A stretch of 51,758 nucleotides of DNA. It comes from an uncultured Rhodobiaceae bacterium. GTDB taxonomy: Bacteria; Pseudomonadota; Alphaproteobacteria; Parvibaculales; Parvibaculaceae. Below the pieces are notes generated by a model. It was not told where the DNA came from. It saw only the letters and a program-made list of their open reading frames with translations, and made no database searches. Of this stretch, positions 1 to 9,478 are shown in pieces. Numbering within the stretch: the stretch's first letter is position 1; each line of letters starts with the position of its first letter. The DNA lies in NCBI GenBank assembly GCA_913057645.1, contig CAJXOU010000016.1, positions 1-51,758 of the forward strand. The letters are read 5' to 3'. Made by a program: the position numbers and the translations under genes.

Positions 1-1
1 G

Positions 2-817
2 GCGATCAGGGATGGCGACCAGGTCATCACCGGTTATCGCGACCATGGCCACATGCTTGCGACGGGCATGGACCCCAAGGGCGTCATGGCCGAGTTGACG
101 GGCCGCGAGGGCGGCTACTCCAAGGGCAAGGGCGGCTCGATGCACATGTTCAGCCGCGACAAGAAATTCTTCGGCGGGCACGGCATCGTCGGCGCTCAGG
201 TGCCGCTTGGCACGGGCCTCGCCTTCGCGAACCGGTACCGCGAGGATGGCAGCGTCTGCCTCGCCTATTTCGGCGATGGCGCGGCCAACCAGGGCCAGGT
301 CTATGAGAGCTTCAACATGGCGGAGCTCTGGCAGCTTCCCGTCGTCTATGTGATCGAGAACAACCAGTACGCGATGGGCACCAGCGTTGCGCGATCAAGC
401 GCGCAGACGAACCTTTCGAAGCGCGGCGTCAGCTTCAACATTCCCGGTGAGCAGGTGGACGGCATGGACGTGCGCGCGGTGCGCGAGGCAGGCGCGCGCG
501 CGGTCGAGAGCTGCCGCGAAGGCAACGGCCCCTACATCCTCGAAATGATGACCTATCGCTATCGCGGGCATTCGATGTCGGACCCGGCGAAGTACCGCGC
601 CAAGGAAGAAGTGAACAAGATGCGCGCCGAGCACGACCCGATCGAGCAGGTGAGGCTTCGCCTCATCGAGTCGAAATCGCTGTCGGAGGATGACCTCAAG
701 CAGATCGACAAGGAGATCAAGGGGATCGTCAACGAGGCGGCTGAATTCGCGCAATCGAGTCCCGAGCCCGATCCGTCGGAACTCTGGACCGACGTTCTCG
801 CCGATGTGGAGGCCTGA
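2..817 (+). CDS. pdhA: Pyruvate dehydrogenase E1 component, alpha subunit (5' truncated)
   Basis: Thiamine-diphosphate-dependent subunit that, with E1 beta, decarboxylates pyruvate and reductively acetylates lipoyl groups in the cytoplasmic PDH complex. The reading frame is open to the left edge, so about 271 residues are visible and roughly the first 65-75 residues of a typical ~340-residue protein are missing. Visible marks are the GYRDHGHML and KGGSMHMF segments, the ThDP/Mg motif starting GDGAANQG and ending ENNQYAMG, and [11 protein letters not shown], which corresponds to the phosphorylation loop of mitochondrial E1 alpha. The stop lies 5 nt before pdhB, so this is the first visible gene of a pdhABC-lpd operon. 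The identification is secure. Only the N-terminus is unseen. Confidence 0.96.
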   Translation, partial: AIRDGDQVITGYRDHGHMLATGMDPKGVMAELTGREGGYSKGKGGSMHMFSRDKKFFGGHGIVGAQVPLGTGLAFANRYREDGSVCLAYFGDGAANQGQVYESFNMAELWQLPVVYVIENNQYAMGTSVARSSAQTNLSKRGVSFNIPGEQVDGMDVRAVREAGARAVESCREGNGPYILEMMTYRYRGHSMSDPAKYRAKEEVNKMRAEHDPIEQVRLRLIESKSLSEDDLKQIDKEIKGIVNEAAEFAQSSPEPDPSELWTDVLADVEA

Positions 818-822
818 CGCCC

Positions 823-2223
823 ATGTCGATTGAAGTGCTCATGCCTGCCCTCTCGCCGACCATGGAAGAGGGGACGCTCACCAAGTGGCATGTGAAGGTG
901 GGCGACGAGGTGAAGTCCGGCGACGTGATCGCCGAGATCGAGACCGACAAGGCGACGATGGAAGTGGAAGCAGCGGACGAAGGCACCGTTGCCAGAATTC
1001 TCGTCGATGAAGGCACCGAGAATGTGCAGGTGAACGCCGTCATCGCGCTGCTCGCCGGCGAAGATGAAGATGTCTCGGATGTGAAATCGGAAGCGCCCAG
1101 GGAAAAGGCCAAGGAGGCGCCGAAGACGGACGCGGGTCAGGGCGAAAAGACGAGCCGGGAGAGCGGCGAGAAAGCGAAGAAGGAAGCCGCCGAGCCGAAG
1201 GTGGAAGTTCAGAGCGATCCCGATATTCCCGAAGGCACCGAATACGCGACGCAGACCGTGCGCGAGGCGCTACGCGATGCGATGGCCGAAGAGATGCGGC
1301 GCGACGAAAACGTCTTCGTGATGGGCGAGGAAGTCGCGCAATACGAAGGCGCCTACAAGGTGACGCAGGGCCTGCTCGCCGAATTCGGCGACAAGCGTGT
1401 CGTCGACACGCCGATTACCGAGCATGGTTTTGCGGGTCTCGGCGTCGGCGCGGCGATGGCGGGACTGCGGCCCATCGTCGAGTTCATGACCTTCAACTTC
1501 GCGATGCAGGCGATCGACCAGATCATCAATTCGGCGGCGAAGACGCGCTACATGTCCGGCGGGCAGATGTCGTGTCCCATCGTGTTCCGGGGGCCGAACG
1601 GCCCGGCGGCCCGCGTCGGCGCGCAGCACAGCCAGGATTATGCGTCCTGGTATGCGCATATTCCGGGGCTCATCGTCATCGCGCCCTATTCGGCGGCGGA
1701 TGCGAAAGGGCTGCTCAAGGCCGCCATCCGCGATCCGAATCCTGTGATCTTTCTTGAGAATGAAGTGCTTTACGGCAAGAGCTTCGAGGTGCCGAAGCTC
1801 GACGATCACGTGCTGCCCATCGGCAAGGCGCGCGTGATGAAGGAGGGCAATGACGTGACCCTCGTGTCGCATAGCCATGGCATCGCCTATTGTCTCGAAG
1901 CGATGGCGAAGCTTGAGGAAGAGGGTCTGGATGTCGAACTGATCGACTTGCGCACCATTCGTCCGCTCGACATGGACACCATTGTGACTTCCGTGAAGAA
2001 GACGAACCGTCTCGTCACCGTGGAAGAGTCCTGGCCCGTCTGCGGCATTGGTGCGGAGATTGCGGCGGAGGTTCAGGCGCAGGCCTTCGACTACCTCGAT
2101 GCGCCGATCCTGCGTGTTGCGCAGAAGAACGTGCCAATGCCCTATGCGGCCAATCTGGAGAAACTCGCGCTGCCGAGCGCCGGAGAAGTGGTGGAGGCGG
2201 TGAAAGCCGTCTGCTACCGCTGA
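823..2223 (+). CDS. pdhB: Pyruvate dehydrogenase E1 component, beta subunit with N-terminal lipoyl domain
   Basis: Beta subunit of E1, 466 residues, about 130 longer than a plain E1 beta. The extra part is an N-terminal lipoyl domain (residues 1-80) with lipoylation site K43 in ETDKATME. It is followed by a charged Glu/Lys/Ala linker (about 85-138) and then the transketolase-like E1 beta body ([14 protein letters not shown] to the end). This lipoyl-E1 beta fusion is characteristic of alphaproteobacteria. The ATG lies 5 nt after pdhA and 10 nt separate it from pdhC, so co-translation is likely. The lipoyl-domain DNA is nearly identical to that of pdhC, with a 41-bp exact match at 925-965 and 2336-2376. 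Confidence 0.97.
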   Translation: MSIEVLMPALSPTMEEGTLTKWHVKVGDEVKSGDVIAEIETDKATMEVEAADEGTVARILVDEGTENVQVNAVIALLAGEDEDVSDVKSEAPREKAKEAPKTDAGQGEKTSRESGEKAKKEAAEPKVEVQSDPDIPEGTEYATQTVREALRDAMAEEMRRDENVFVMGEEVAQYEGAYKVTQGLLAEFGDKRVVDTPITEHGFAGLGVGAAMAGLRPIVEFMTFNFAMQAIDQIINSAAKTRYMSGGQMSCPIVFRGPNGPAARVGAQHSQDYASWYAHIPGLIVIAPYSAADAKGLLKAAIRDPNPVIFLENEVLYGKSFEVPKLDDHVLPIGKARVMKEGNDVTLVSHSHGIAYCLEAMAKLEEEGLDVELIDLRTIRPLDMDTIVTSVKKTNRLVTVEESWPVCGIGAEIAAEVQAQAFDYLDAPILRVAQKNVPMPYAANLEKLALPSAGEVVEAVKAVCYR

Positions 2224-2233
2224 GGAGCGCGCG

Positions 2234-3595
2234 ATGCCCACACCCATCCTGATGCCCGCGCTGTCGCCGACCATGGAGGAAGGCACGCTCGCCAAATGGC
2301 TTGTCAAAAAGGGCGACACGGTAAACGCCGGCGATGTGATCGCCGAGATCGAGACCGACAAGGCGACGATGGAAGTCGAAGCCGTGGACGAAGGAACGAT
2401 CGGCCGCCTTCTCGTCGATGAAGGCACCGAGGGCGTTGCCGTCAACAAGCCCATCGCCGTGCTGCTCGAAGAAGGCGAGGGCGAAGACGCGCTTGAAGGT
2501 TACGATCCCTCACAGGATTCGCCGCTCGGCGATGCGCCGCCGCCCAAGGAAAGCGGCGGAAAGGCCGGGAAGCCCGCACCCGAAACGGAATCGAAAGAGA
2601 AGAACGCCGCCCCGAAGGCTGCTTCGGCGAAAAAGGAGCCTGCTTCCGATGCCGGCGGCAAGGCGCCGCCCGCGCCGGAGACGGCGAAGGGCGAGCGCGT
2701 GTTCGCCTCGCCGCTCGCACGCCGCATTGCCGCGCAGCAGGGGATCGACCTCGCGGCGCTTTCCGGCTCCGGCCCACATGGCCGCATCGTGAAGGCGGAC
2801 CTTGAAGGCGCACCGAAGGGGGCCGCGAAAAGTTCCGTCACACAGACGACAGGCGCCGCCGCGTCCGGGCCCATGCCCACTGTCGATCCGCGTGCCTTCT
2901 ACAAGGACGGCTCCTATGAAGAAGTGCCGCTCGACGGGATGCGCAAGACGATTGCGCGGCGTCTCACACAATCGATGCAGGAGATCCCGCATTTCTATCT
3001 GACCGTCGATTGCGCACTGGACGAGTTGCTCGTTGCGCGCAGGAAGCTCAACGAGGAAGCGGGCGAGGGCGTGAAACTCTCGGTCAACGACTTCCTGATC
3101 CGAGCTGCCGCGCTTGCGCTGATAAAGGTGCCGGACGCGAATGTGAGTTTCGCGGGCAATGCGCTGCTGAAGCACAAGTCCGCCGATGTCGGCATTGCCG
3201 TGGCGCTCGACGGCGGCCTCATCACCCCGATCATCCGCGGCGCGGAGAAGAAAGGTCTCGCGGAAATCTCTGCGGAGGCAAAGTCGCTCGCTGCGCGCGC
3301 ACGCGACAAGAAGCTGAAGCCCGCCGAATATGAAGGTGGCAGCTTCTCGATCTCCAATCTCGGCATGTTCGGCATCAAGCACTTCACAGGCGTCATCAAT
3401 CCGCCCCAGGCCGCGATCCTCGCCGTCGGCAAGGGCGAGGAACGCCCCGTGGTGAAGAACGGCAAGCTCGAGATCGCAAATGTGATGACGGTTACGATGT
3501 CCTGCGATCATCGCGCCATCGACGGTGCATTGGGCGCGCAGTTCCTTGAGGCCTTCAAGTCCTTCGTTGAATATCCTGCAAGGATGCTTCTCTGA
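2234..3595 (+). CDS. pdhC: Dihydrolipoyllysine acetyltransferase, PDH E2 core
   Basis: E2 subunit, 453 residues, which transfers acetyl from the lipoyl arm to CoA and forms the core of the complex. In order it has one lipoyl domain (1-80, lipoyl K43), an Ala/Pro/Lys-rich linker, a peripheral subunit-binding domain (about 155-195, [17 protein letters not shown]), a second linker, and the catalytic domain from about 225 on. The active-site motif HRAIDG places H426 and D430 near the C-terminus. The name pdhC distinguishes it from the 2-oxoglutarate paralogue sucB. The pdhA/pdhB neighbours decide this in favour of PDH. Its TGA overlaps the lpd ATG by one base. Confidence 0.97.
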   Translation: MPTPILMPALSPTMEEGTLAKWLVKKGDTVNAGDVIAEIETDKATMEVEAVDEGTIGRLLVDEGTEGVAVNKPIAVLLEEGEGEDALEGYDPSQDSPLGDAPPPKESGGKAGKPAPETESKEKNAAPKAASAKKEPASDAGGKAPPAPETAKGERVFASPLARRIAAQQGIDLAALSGSGPHGRIVKADLEGAPKGAAKSSVTQTTGAAASGPMPTVDPRAFYKDGSYEEVPLDGMRKTIARRLTQSMQEIPHFYLTVDCALDELLVARRKLNEEAGEGVKLSVNDFLIRAAALALIKVPDANVSFAGNALLKHKSADVGIAVALDGGLITPIIRGAEKKGLAEISAEAKSLAARARDKKLKPAEYEGGSFSISNLGMFGIKHFTGVINPPQAAILAVGKGEERPVVKNGKLEIANVMTVTMSCDHRAIDGALGAQFLEAFKSFVEYPARMLL

Positions 3596-4992
3596 TGGCG
3601 GATCAATATGACGTCGTGGTGATCGGCTCCGGGCCTGGTGGTTATGTTGCCGCGATCCGCGCCTCGCAACTCGGCCTCAAGACCGCGATTGTCGAGCGCG
3701 ATGCGCTGGGCGGCATCTGTCTCAACTGGGGCTGTATCCCGACCAAGGCGCTGCTGCGTTCGGCGGAAGTCTACGAGACATTGCACAGGCTCGACGAGTT
3801 CGGCCTCAAGGCGGAAAAGATCGGCTATGACGCCGAAGCGGTCGTGAAGCGCAGCCGCAATGTCGCCGGACAATTGTCGAACGGCGTCAAGTTCCTCATG
3901 AAGAAGAACAAGATCGACGTCATCGAAGGGAGCGGCAAGCTCGCCGGAGAAGGCAAGGTCGCGGTCGAGACGAAAGATGGCAAGATCAGCGAAATCGCGG
4001 CAAAGAACATCATCCTCGCGACCGGTGCCCGTGCCCGTGTGATTGACGGTCTTGAGCCCGACGGCAAGACGATCTGGACCTACCGGGAAGCGATGGTGCC
4101 GAAGGCAATTCCGAAATCGCTGATCGTCGTCGGCTCCGGCGCCATCGGCATCGAGTTTGCGAGCTTCTACCGCGCATTCGGTGCGGAAGTGACGGTGGTG
4201 GAAGTGCTGGACCGTATTCTGCCAGTCGAGGACGAAGAGATTTCAAAGGAGGCCGCGCGCGCCTTCAAGAAGCGCGGCATTCGCCTCATCACCGGCGCGA
4301 AGATCGACAAGACGGAGAAGGGCGAGAGTGGCGCGAAAATGAACGTGACCGTGAACGGCAAGAGCGAGACGCTGGAAGCCAAGGTCGTGATCTCCGCCGT
4401 CGGCATCGTCGGCAATGTCGAGGATATCGGTCTCGAAAAGGCGGGCGTGAAGGTCGAGAAGACCCACGTCGTCGTCAACGAGTGGCTGGAGACCGGCGTG
4501 AAGGGCATCTACGCCATCGGCGATCTCGTCGGACCGCCCTGGCTTGCGCACAAGGCCAGCCATGAAGGCGTTCTCGCGGCAGAACGGATTGCGGGTGTGA
4601 AGGACCTCCACGCCATCGACACGACGCGTATTCCGGGCTGCACTTATTCGACGCCGCAGATTGCGAGCGTCGGTCTCACCGAAGCAAAGGCGAAGGAAAA
4701 GGGTCACGAAGTGAAAGTCGGCCGCTTTCCCTTCCGGGCGAACGGCAAGGCCATTGCGCTCGGCGAAACGGAAGGTTTCGTGAAGACCGTGTTCGACGCG
4801 AAGACAGGAGAGCTTCTGGGTGCCCACATGATCGGCGCGGAAGTCACCGAGCTCATTCAGGGCTACGGTGTCGCCATGACGCTTGAGACGACCGAGGCGG
4901 ATCTCATCCGGGCAGTCTTCCCGCACCCGACGCTCTCGGAAATGATGGGCGAGGCGGTACTCGACGCCTATGGCCGGGTTCTCCACACCTGA
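3595..4992 (+). CDS. lpd: Dihydrolipoamide dehydrogenase (E3)
   Basis: FAD flavoprotein, 465 residues, which reoxidises dihydrolipoyl groups and passes electrons to NAD+. The sequence shows the FAD-binding GSGPGGYVAA at 11-20, the redox-active disulfide C42/C47 in GGICLNWGCIPTK, a second nucleotide-binding GSGAIGIEFAS, the FAD segment with YAIGD, and the C-terminal catalytic HPTLSE (H444, E449). The start codon shares one base with the pdhC stop (TGATG), so the genes are translationally coupled. Its place in the pdh operon indicates service to PDH, although E3 may be shared with other 2-oxo acid complexes. Confidence 0.97.
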   Translation: MADQYDVVVIGSGPGGYVAAIRASQLGLKTAIVERDALGGICLNWGCIPTKALLRSAEVYETLHRLDEFGLKAEKIGYDAEAVVKRSRNVAGQLSNGVKFLMKKNKIDVIEGSGKLAGEGKVAVETKDGKISEIAAKNIILATGARARVIDGLEPDGKTIWTYREAMVPKAIPKSLIVVGSGAIGIEFASFYRAFGAEVTVVEVLDRILPVEDEEISKEAARAFKKRGIRLITGAKIDKTEKGESGAKMNVTVNGKSETLEAKVVISAVGIVGNVEDIGLEKAGVKVEKTHVVVNEWLETGVKGIYAIGDLVGPPWLAHKASHEGVLAAERIAGVKDLHAIDTTRIPGCTYSTPQIASVGLTEAKAKEKGHEVKVGRFPFRANGKAIALGETEGFVKTVFDAKTGELLGAHMIGAEVTELIQGYGVAMTLETTEADLIRAVFPHPTLSEMMGEAVLDAYGRVLHT

Positions 4993-5060
4993 ATTCCAGT
5001 CCTTAGTGCATAATTATTGGATCTGTGCTCTGTTTCCTTGAGGAAATGGCGGGATTCAAA

Positions 5061-5543
5061 ATGAGCACAGTAGAGCTCAGCACGATTGACTATGAAGTCG
5101 CGGAAGCCGAAGGCTGCCTTCATTCGAAGAACCGGAAACTGCTCGAACTCTGGCTTGCCCATCGCGGTGAGGATGGGACCGCGAGTCGGGACGACCTGTC
5201 TCCGGCCCTGCTCGTGCCTCTGCTTGGCGGCATTTCCGTGACGGAGCCGGTCGACGGCGGCAAGGACTTCCATTTCCGTCTCGTGGGCGCCCGGAACGAG
5301 GAGCGCCTCGGGTTCAAGGCGACTGGCAAATTGATGTCCGATTGCTATGGCCCCCGGATGGCGGCCGAGTTGATCGCCCTGCACAAGAGGGTTCTGGATA
5401 GCCGCAAGCCCGCCGTTCTTCGTGGCCGGTTCCTCGGGATCGGCCTCGAACATGCTCTTTTCGAAGCTCTTTTTCTCCCGGTGCGGAACTCGACTGGCGG
5501 TCTGCAGGTTCTGGCTGGTATGTATGACATGAGCGAGAGCTGA
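5061..5543 (+). CDS. PAS_5-type (PF07310-like) small PAS protein, copy 1
   Basis: Soluble protein of about 160 residues resembling the alphaproteobacterial single-domain PAS_5 family, with no output domain visible. Recognisable stretches are LLGGISVTEPVDGGKDF, FRLVGARNEERLG and the C-terminal LPVRNSTGGLQVLAGMYD. I chose ATG 5061 because it aligns with the paralogue at 7923-8429, which also begins shortly before an STIDY segment. ATG 5046 and GTG 5025 are in-frame alternatives, and GAGGA at 5039-5043 is too close to 5046. It sits 68 nt after lpd and 48 nt before a TerC gene. Function is unknown. A ligand or redox sensory role would be inference from the PAS fold only. Confidence 0.82.
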   Translation: MSTVELSTIDYEVAEAEGCLHSKNRKLLELWLAHRGEDGTASRDDLSPALLVPLLGGISVTEPVDGGKDFHFRLVGARNEERLGFKATGKLMSDCYGPRMAAELIALHKRVLDSRKPAVLRGRFLGIGLEHALFEALFLPVRNSTGGLQVLAGMYDMSES

Positions 5544-5566
5544 GACTCGCTTTCCTGTCTCGTTTT
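5542..5566 (+). terminator. Weak hairpin plus T-run after PAS_5 copy 1
   Basis: GAGAC and GTCTC can pair across a 10-base loop and are followed by TTTT. The stem is only 5 bp, so this is at best a weak intrinsic terminator between the first PAS_5 gene and the TerC gene. Confidence 0.3.
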
Positions 5567-5591
5567 CTGACCCCCAGCTTATCCGGCAGTC

Positions 5592-6326
5592 ATGTTCGAA
5601 CTCTTCCTTCAGCCCGAAAACTGGGCGAGCCTGGCGACGCTCACCATTCTCGAGATCGTTCTCGGCGTCGACAATCTGATCTTCCTTTCCATTCTGGCCT
5701 CGCGCCTGCCTGCGCATCAGCAGAAGCTGGGGCGGCAGCTCGGTCTCGGGGCGGCGGTGGTCACCCGGCTCGCCTTGCTCGCGTCGGCGGCCTGGATCGT
5801 AACGCTCACGCACCCGGTTTTCGATTTCGGCGAGTACGAGATTTCCTGGCGCGACCTGCTGCTGCTTGCAGGCGGGCTCTTCCTGATGGCGAAGGCGACC
5901 ATCGAGATCCATCACGCGGTGGAAGGCGAAGGGCACGAAACAGGCGGCAAGGAAGCCGTGGCAGCAGGGCTCATGGGGGTGATCGTGCAGATCGCGATCA
6001 TCGACATCGTCTTCTCCTTCGACACGGTCATGACGGCGGTCGGCATGTCCGACCATTTCCCGATCATGGCTACCGCCGTCATTGTGGCGGTAATCGTGAT
6101 GATCTTCGCGGCGGAGCCGGTCAGCGCTTTCGTGACTTCGCACCCGACCGTGAAGATGCTCGCGCTCAGTTTCCTTATCCTGATCGGCATTGCTCTGGTT
6201 GCGGACGGTCTGCACTTCCACATTCCCAAGGGCTATCTCTACTTCGCGGTCGCCTTTTCCGTGGGCGTGGAAGGCCTTAACCTGTGGGCAAGAAAACGGC
6301 GCAGGGCGCGGCCGGAAAGCGCCTGA
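5592..6326 (+). CDS. TerC-family integral membrane protein
   Basis: Inner-membrane protein of 244 residues with about seven hydrophobic helices, of the TerC/Alx/YgdQ superfamily (metal homeostasis, in several members Mn2+ export). The family's acidic intramembrane motifs are present: E21 with LGVDN (24-28) in the first helix and the IDIVFSFDTVMTAVG segment in the middle. It lacks the CBS/CorC domains seen in longer relatives and ends in a basic tail (RKRRRARP). The adjacent sulfatase starts 20 nt later, suggesting an operon. I see no room for a yybP-ykoY manganese riboswitch upstream. The substrate cannot be assigned. Confidence 0.92.
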   Translation: MFELFLQPENWASLATLTILEIVLGVDNLIFLSILASRLPAHQQKLGRQLGLGAAVVTRLALLASAAWIVTLTHPVFDFGEYEISWRDLLLLAGGLFLMAKATIEIHHAVEGEGHETGGKEAVAAGLMGVIVQIAIIDIVFSFDTVMTAVGMSDHFPIMATAVIVAVIVMIFAAEPVSAFVTSHPTVKMLALSFLILIGIALVADGLHFHIPKGYLYFAVAFSVGVEGLNLWARKRRRARPESA

Positions 6327-6345
6327 CACCTGGGAGGGGACAGTC

Positions 6346-7875
6346 TTGACGGAGAACCCGGCGGGTACGCCGAAGAACGCGGTCGTCATCCTGCTGGACA
6401 GTCTCAACCGGCACATGCTCGGTGCCTATGGCGGGACGGAGTTTGCGACACCGAACCTTGATCGCTTTGCCGCCCGCGCGACGCGGTTCACCCGCCATTT
6501 CACCGGATCTCTCCCTTGCATGCCGGCGAGGCACGACATTCTCTGCGGCGCGCTTGATTTCCTTTGGCGGCCCTGGGGATCGGTCGAACTCTGGGAAGAC
6601 GCGATTACCTATGAACTCCGCAAGAAGGGTGTGGTTACGCAGCTCGTTTCCGATCATCCGCATCTCTTCGAAAGCGGCGGCGAGAATTACCATGTCGACT
6701 TCACGGCATGGGACTATCAGCGTGGCCATGAAGGCGATCCGTGGAAGACGCGAGCGGACCCGAGCTGGGCGGGCGCGCCGAACTTCATGCGCGATCACAT
6801 GCCTTACGACGACTCGCGTGGCTATTTCCGCGGAGAAGAGGATTTTCCGGGGCCGCGCACCATGGCCGCGGCGGCGCGCTGGCTCTCCGATAATGCCGGG
6901 CATCACGACCGCTTCATGCTTTTCGTCGACGAGTTCGATCCGCATGAGCCTTTCGACACCCCGGAGCCCTATGCCTCGATGTACGATCCCGACTGGGAAG
7001 GCGCGCATCTGATCTGGCCGCCCTATGTTGCGGGCGGTATCGAGAAGGGCGTCATAGACGAGCGGCAGGCACGCCAGATACGCGCGAGCTACGGCGGCAA
7101 GCTCACCATGATCGACAAGTGGTTCGGCAAGATCATGGACGAACTCGACCGGCATGATCTGTGGGACGACACGCTCGTCATCCTCTGTACCGATCATGGC
7201 CACTATCTCGGCGAGAAGGATATCTGGGGGAAGCCTGGCGTGCCGGTCTACGAGCCGCTTGGACACATCCCGCTGATGATCGCGCACCCGGGCATCGCGC
7301 CCGGCACCTGCAATGCGCTGACAACCAGCGTCGACCTGTTTGCGACACTCGCGGACATGTTCGGCGTCGAGGCCCGCCAGCGCACGCATGGCCGCTCGCT
7401 GCTGCCGCTGATACGGAGCGAAGCAGAGACCGTGCGCGACTGGCTGCTGACCGGTGTCTGGGGCCGTGAGGTTCATTACATCGATGGGCGCTACAAATAC
7501 GCGCGGGGCCCCGCCGGCGACAATGCGCCGCTCAGCATGATGTCGAACCGCTGGTCGACCATGCCGACACATTTCCTCACCCGCGAACAGGAACTGCCGC
7601 TGCCGGACGATCGGGCTTTTCTCGACCGGATGCCGGGCAGCAAGGTGCCGGTCATTCATCAGCAATGGCAGAAGGGCGACATGCTGCCCTATTGGGCGCT
7701 GACCCGTTTCTCCGGCCACCATCTCTACGATCTCGAAGCCGATGCCGCGGAAGAAGATAACCTGGCGGGGTCCGCACTCGAAAAGGATCTCGCAGAACGG
7801 CTGCGCGCCGCGCTTCTGGTGATCGAGGCGCCGGAAAGCCAGTTCCAGCGGCTTGGGCTGACGGGCTCCCAATAA
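6346..7875 (+). CDS. Type I sulfatase (Cys-type, formylglycine-dependent)
   Basis: Arylsulfatase/alkaline-phosphatase superfamily hydrolase of 509 residues. Start codon TTG 6346 is chosen because a strong GGGAGGGGA lies 5 nt upstream and the conserved N-terminal strand NAVVILLDSLNRHMLGAYG follows directly. Further upstream the open frame only shadows terC. The active-site signature CMPAR (C58-R62) fits the CxPxR consensus for conversion of Cys to formylglycine. Metal-binding residues are suggested by the LLD near residue 17-18 and by TDHGHYLGE later in the protein. No signal peptide is seen, so it is probably cytoplasmic. The maturase (FGE or anSME) is not in the window. The substrate is unknown, and alkyl or aryl sulfate esters are both possible. 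Confidence 0.9.
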   Translation: MTENPAGTPKNAVVILLDSLNRHMLGAYGGTEFATPNLDRFAARATRFTRHFTGSLPCMPARHDILCGALDFLWRPWGSVELWEDAITYELRKKGVVTQLVSDHPHLFESGGENYHVDFTAWDYQRGHEGDPWKTRADPSWAGAPNFMRDHMPYDDSRGYFRGEEDFPGPRTMAAAARWLSDNAGHHDRFMLFVDEFDPHEPFDTPEPYASMYDPDWEGAHLIWPPYVAGGIEKGVIDERQARQIRASYGGKLTMIDKWFGKIMDELDRHDLWDDTLVILCTDHGHYLGEKDIWGKPGVPVYEPLGHIPLMIAHPGIAPGTCNALTTSVDLFATLADMFGVEARQRTHGRSLLPLIRSEAETVRDWLLTGVWGREVHYIDGRYKYARGPAGDNAPLSMMSNRWSTMPTHFLTREQELPLPDDRAFLDRMPGSKVPVIHQQWQKGDMLPYWALTRFSGHHLYDLEADAAEEDNLAGSALEKDLAERLRAALLVIEAPESQFQRLGLTGSQ

Positions 7876-7922
7876 CAGTTGCTTAACGGTCGCGGCCTTA
7901 GCCTAGCGGCGGAGGACCGACC

Positions 7923-8429
7923 ATGGTGGCGAAAAGCGATGCGCGCCCACTGGGCAGCACGATCGACTATGCCGTCGTCGAAGTGGAGGAACCGGCACAT
8001 CCCAAATGCCGGCGTCTGCTCGACTATTGGCGTGCTCGCATGCAGCCGGACGGCACTGTGCTGCGCGCCGATTTCAACCCACTCGATCTCCCGCAATTGA
8101 TGGGCGGCATGTTCGTTGTCGAGCCGGTCGATGGGGGAGCTGATTTGCGCTATCGGCTTGTCGGCGCCGAGACCGAGCGGCGGCTCGGCCGCAAGTTCAC
8201 CGGCGAGCTTTTCTCCTACAGCTACACGCCCGAAATGGCTGCGGATCAGATCGCGCTTCACAATCGCGTCATGGAAACGCGAAAACCCACTTGCCTGCAG
8301 GGACATTTCATCGGTCTTGATCTCGAACATGTCTCCTACGAGGCGATTTATCTGCCTGTGCGGACAGACAATGGCGGAATGCAGGTCATAGGCGGTCTCT
8401 ACGATCTCGCTGAAGGAGCCAGCAAATAG
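7923..8429 (+). CDS. PAS_5-type small PAS protein, copy 2
   Basis: A 168-residue paralogue of the protein encoded at 5061-5543. The two share the order STIDY, a Leu-rich segment, GG(I/M)[22 protein letters not shown], an H-rich helix ([15 protein letters not shown]) and a C-terminal [21 protein letters not shown]. It contains a single PAS-like domain and no kinase, GGDEF or HTH output. The ATG follows a GGAGGACCG ribosome-binding site by about 4 nt. It lies 47 nt after the sulfatase, so TerC and the sulfatase are bracketed by two copies of the same small sensor-like protein. Its role is not known. Confidence 0.84.
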   Translation: MVAKSDARPLGSTIDYAVVEVEEPAHPKCRRLLDYWRARMQPDGTVLRADFNPLDLPQLMGGMFVVEPVDGGADLRYRLVGAETERRLGRKFTGELFSYSYTPEMAADQIALHNRVMETRKPTCLQGHFIGLDLEHVSYEAIYLPVRTDNGGMQVIGGLYDLAEGASK

Positions 8430-8506
8430 GCCGAAATCGGCCGGATTTGCTTGAATCGGCCCGAGCGGCTATCCATGTGCCTGATAGCAAACCGTTACTT
8501 GAGTTC

Positions 8507-9472
8507 ATGGTCACGATCGTCGACACGCTGAAGCCGGACGCGTCAAAGCCCCGGCACCCCGAAAAGGCAAAGCGGCCCGACACGCCCGTCCTGCGCAAGC
8601 CGGACTGGATTCGCGTCAAGGCGCCGGGCTCGCCCATTTACGCCGAAACGAAACAGATCGTTCGCGAGAACGGGCTCGTGACGGTATGCGAGGAAGCGGG
8701 CTGTCCGAATATCGGCGAGTGCTGGACCAAGAAGCACGCGACCATGATGATCATGGGCGACACGTGCACGCGGGCCTGCTCCTTCTGCAACGTGAAGACG
8801 GGCCTTCCTGCGCCGCTCGATGCGGAGGAACCGGAGAAGGTCGCGAATGCGGTGGCGAAGCTCGGATTGCGTCACGTCGTCATCACTTCCGTCGACCGCG
8901 ACGACCTTGCCGATGGCGGCGCTCAGCATTTCGTCGAGGTGATCGAGGCGATCCGCCGCCGCTCACCGGGCACGACGATCGAGATCCTCACGCCCGACTT
9001 CCTGCGCAAGGACGGCGCTCTCGAAAAGGTCGTCGAGGCCCGGCCCGACGTCTTCAATCACAATCTCGAGACGGTGCCGCGGCTCTATCTCGGCATTCGT
9101 CCCGGCGCGCGTTATTTCCATTCGCTGCGTCTGCTGCAGCGGGTAAAGGACCTCGATCCGACGATCTTCACCAAGTCCGGCATCATGGTTGGCCTCGGCG
9201 AGGCGCGCGAGGAAGTGCTGCAGGTCATGGACGATATGCGCTCCGCTTCCATCGACTTCCTGACCGTCGGCCAGTATCTCCAGCCGACACGCAAGCATGC
9301 CGCCATTGATCGTTTCGTGACGCCCGAAGAGTTCAAGTCCTATGAGCGCATCGCGCGCACCAAGGGCTTCCTGCTTGTTTCAGCGAGCCCGCTGACGCGC
9401 TCTTCCTATCACGCGGACGAGGATTTCGCCCGCCTCCGCGACGCACGAAACGCCGCCGCCGCGCGAGGGTAA
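8507..9472 (+). CDS. lipA: Lipoyl synthase
   Basis: Radical-SAM enzyme of 321 residues that inserts two sulfurs into octanoyl-lipoyl domains, including those of PdhB and PdhC encoded just upstream. Both Fe-S cluster motifs are intact: the auxiliary cluster C61, C66, C72 ([12 protein letters not shown]) and the radical-SAM CxxxCxxC at C87, C91, C94 (CTRACSFC). ATG 8507 is preferred over an in-frame start at 8447, because the N-terminus then matches family length and the upstream part has no family similarity. It is followed 6 nt later by the RatA/Coq10-like gene, a common alphaproteobacterial pairing. Confidence 0.96.
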   Translation: MVTIVDTLKPDASKPRHPEKAKRPDTPVLRKPDWIRVKAPGSPIYAETKQIVRENGLVTVCEEAGCPNIGECWTKKHATMMIMGDTCTRACSFCNVKTGLPAPLDAEEPEKVANAVAKLGLRHVVITSVDRDDLADGGAQHFVEVIEAIRRRSPGTTIEILTPDFLRKDGALEKVVEARPDVFNHNLETVPRLYLGIRPGARYFHSLRLLQRVKDLDPTIFTKSGIMVGLGEAREEVLQVMDDMRSASIDFLTVGQYLQPTRKHAAIDRFVTPEEFKSYERIARTKGFLLVSASPLTRSSYHADEDFARLRDARNAAAARG

Positions 9473-9478
9473 TCATTC

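Noticed and set aside
5544-5591. yybP-ykoY manganese riboswitch before terC
   Set aside because: Only 48 bp separate the stop of the previous gene from terC, too short for the aptamer, and no matching fold is seen.
4968-6416. 482-residue minus-strand frame over PAS_5 and TerC
   Set aside because: Shadow frame. The TerC and PAS_5 proteins on the plus strand have clear motifs and spacing.
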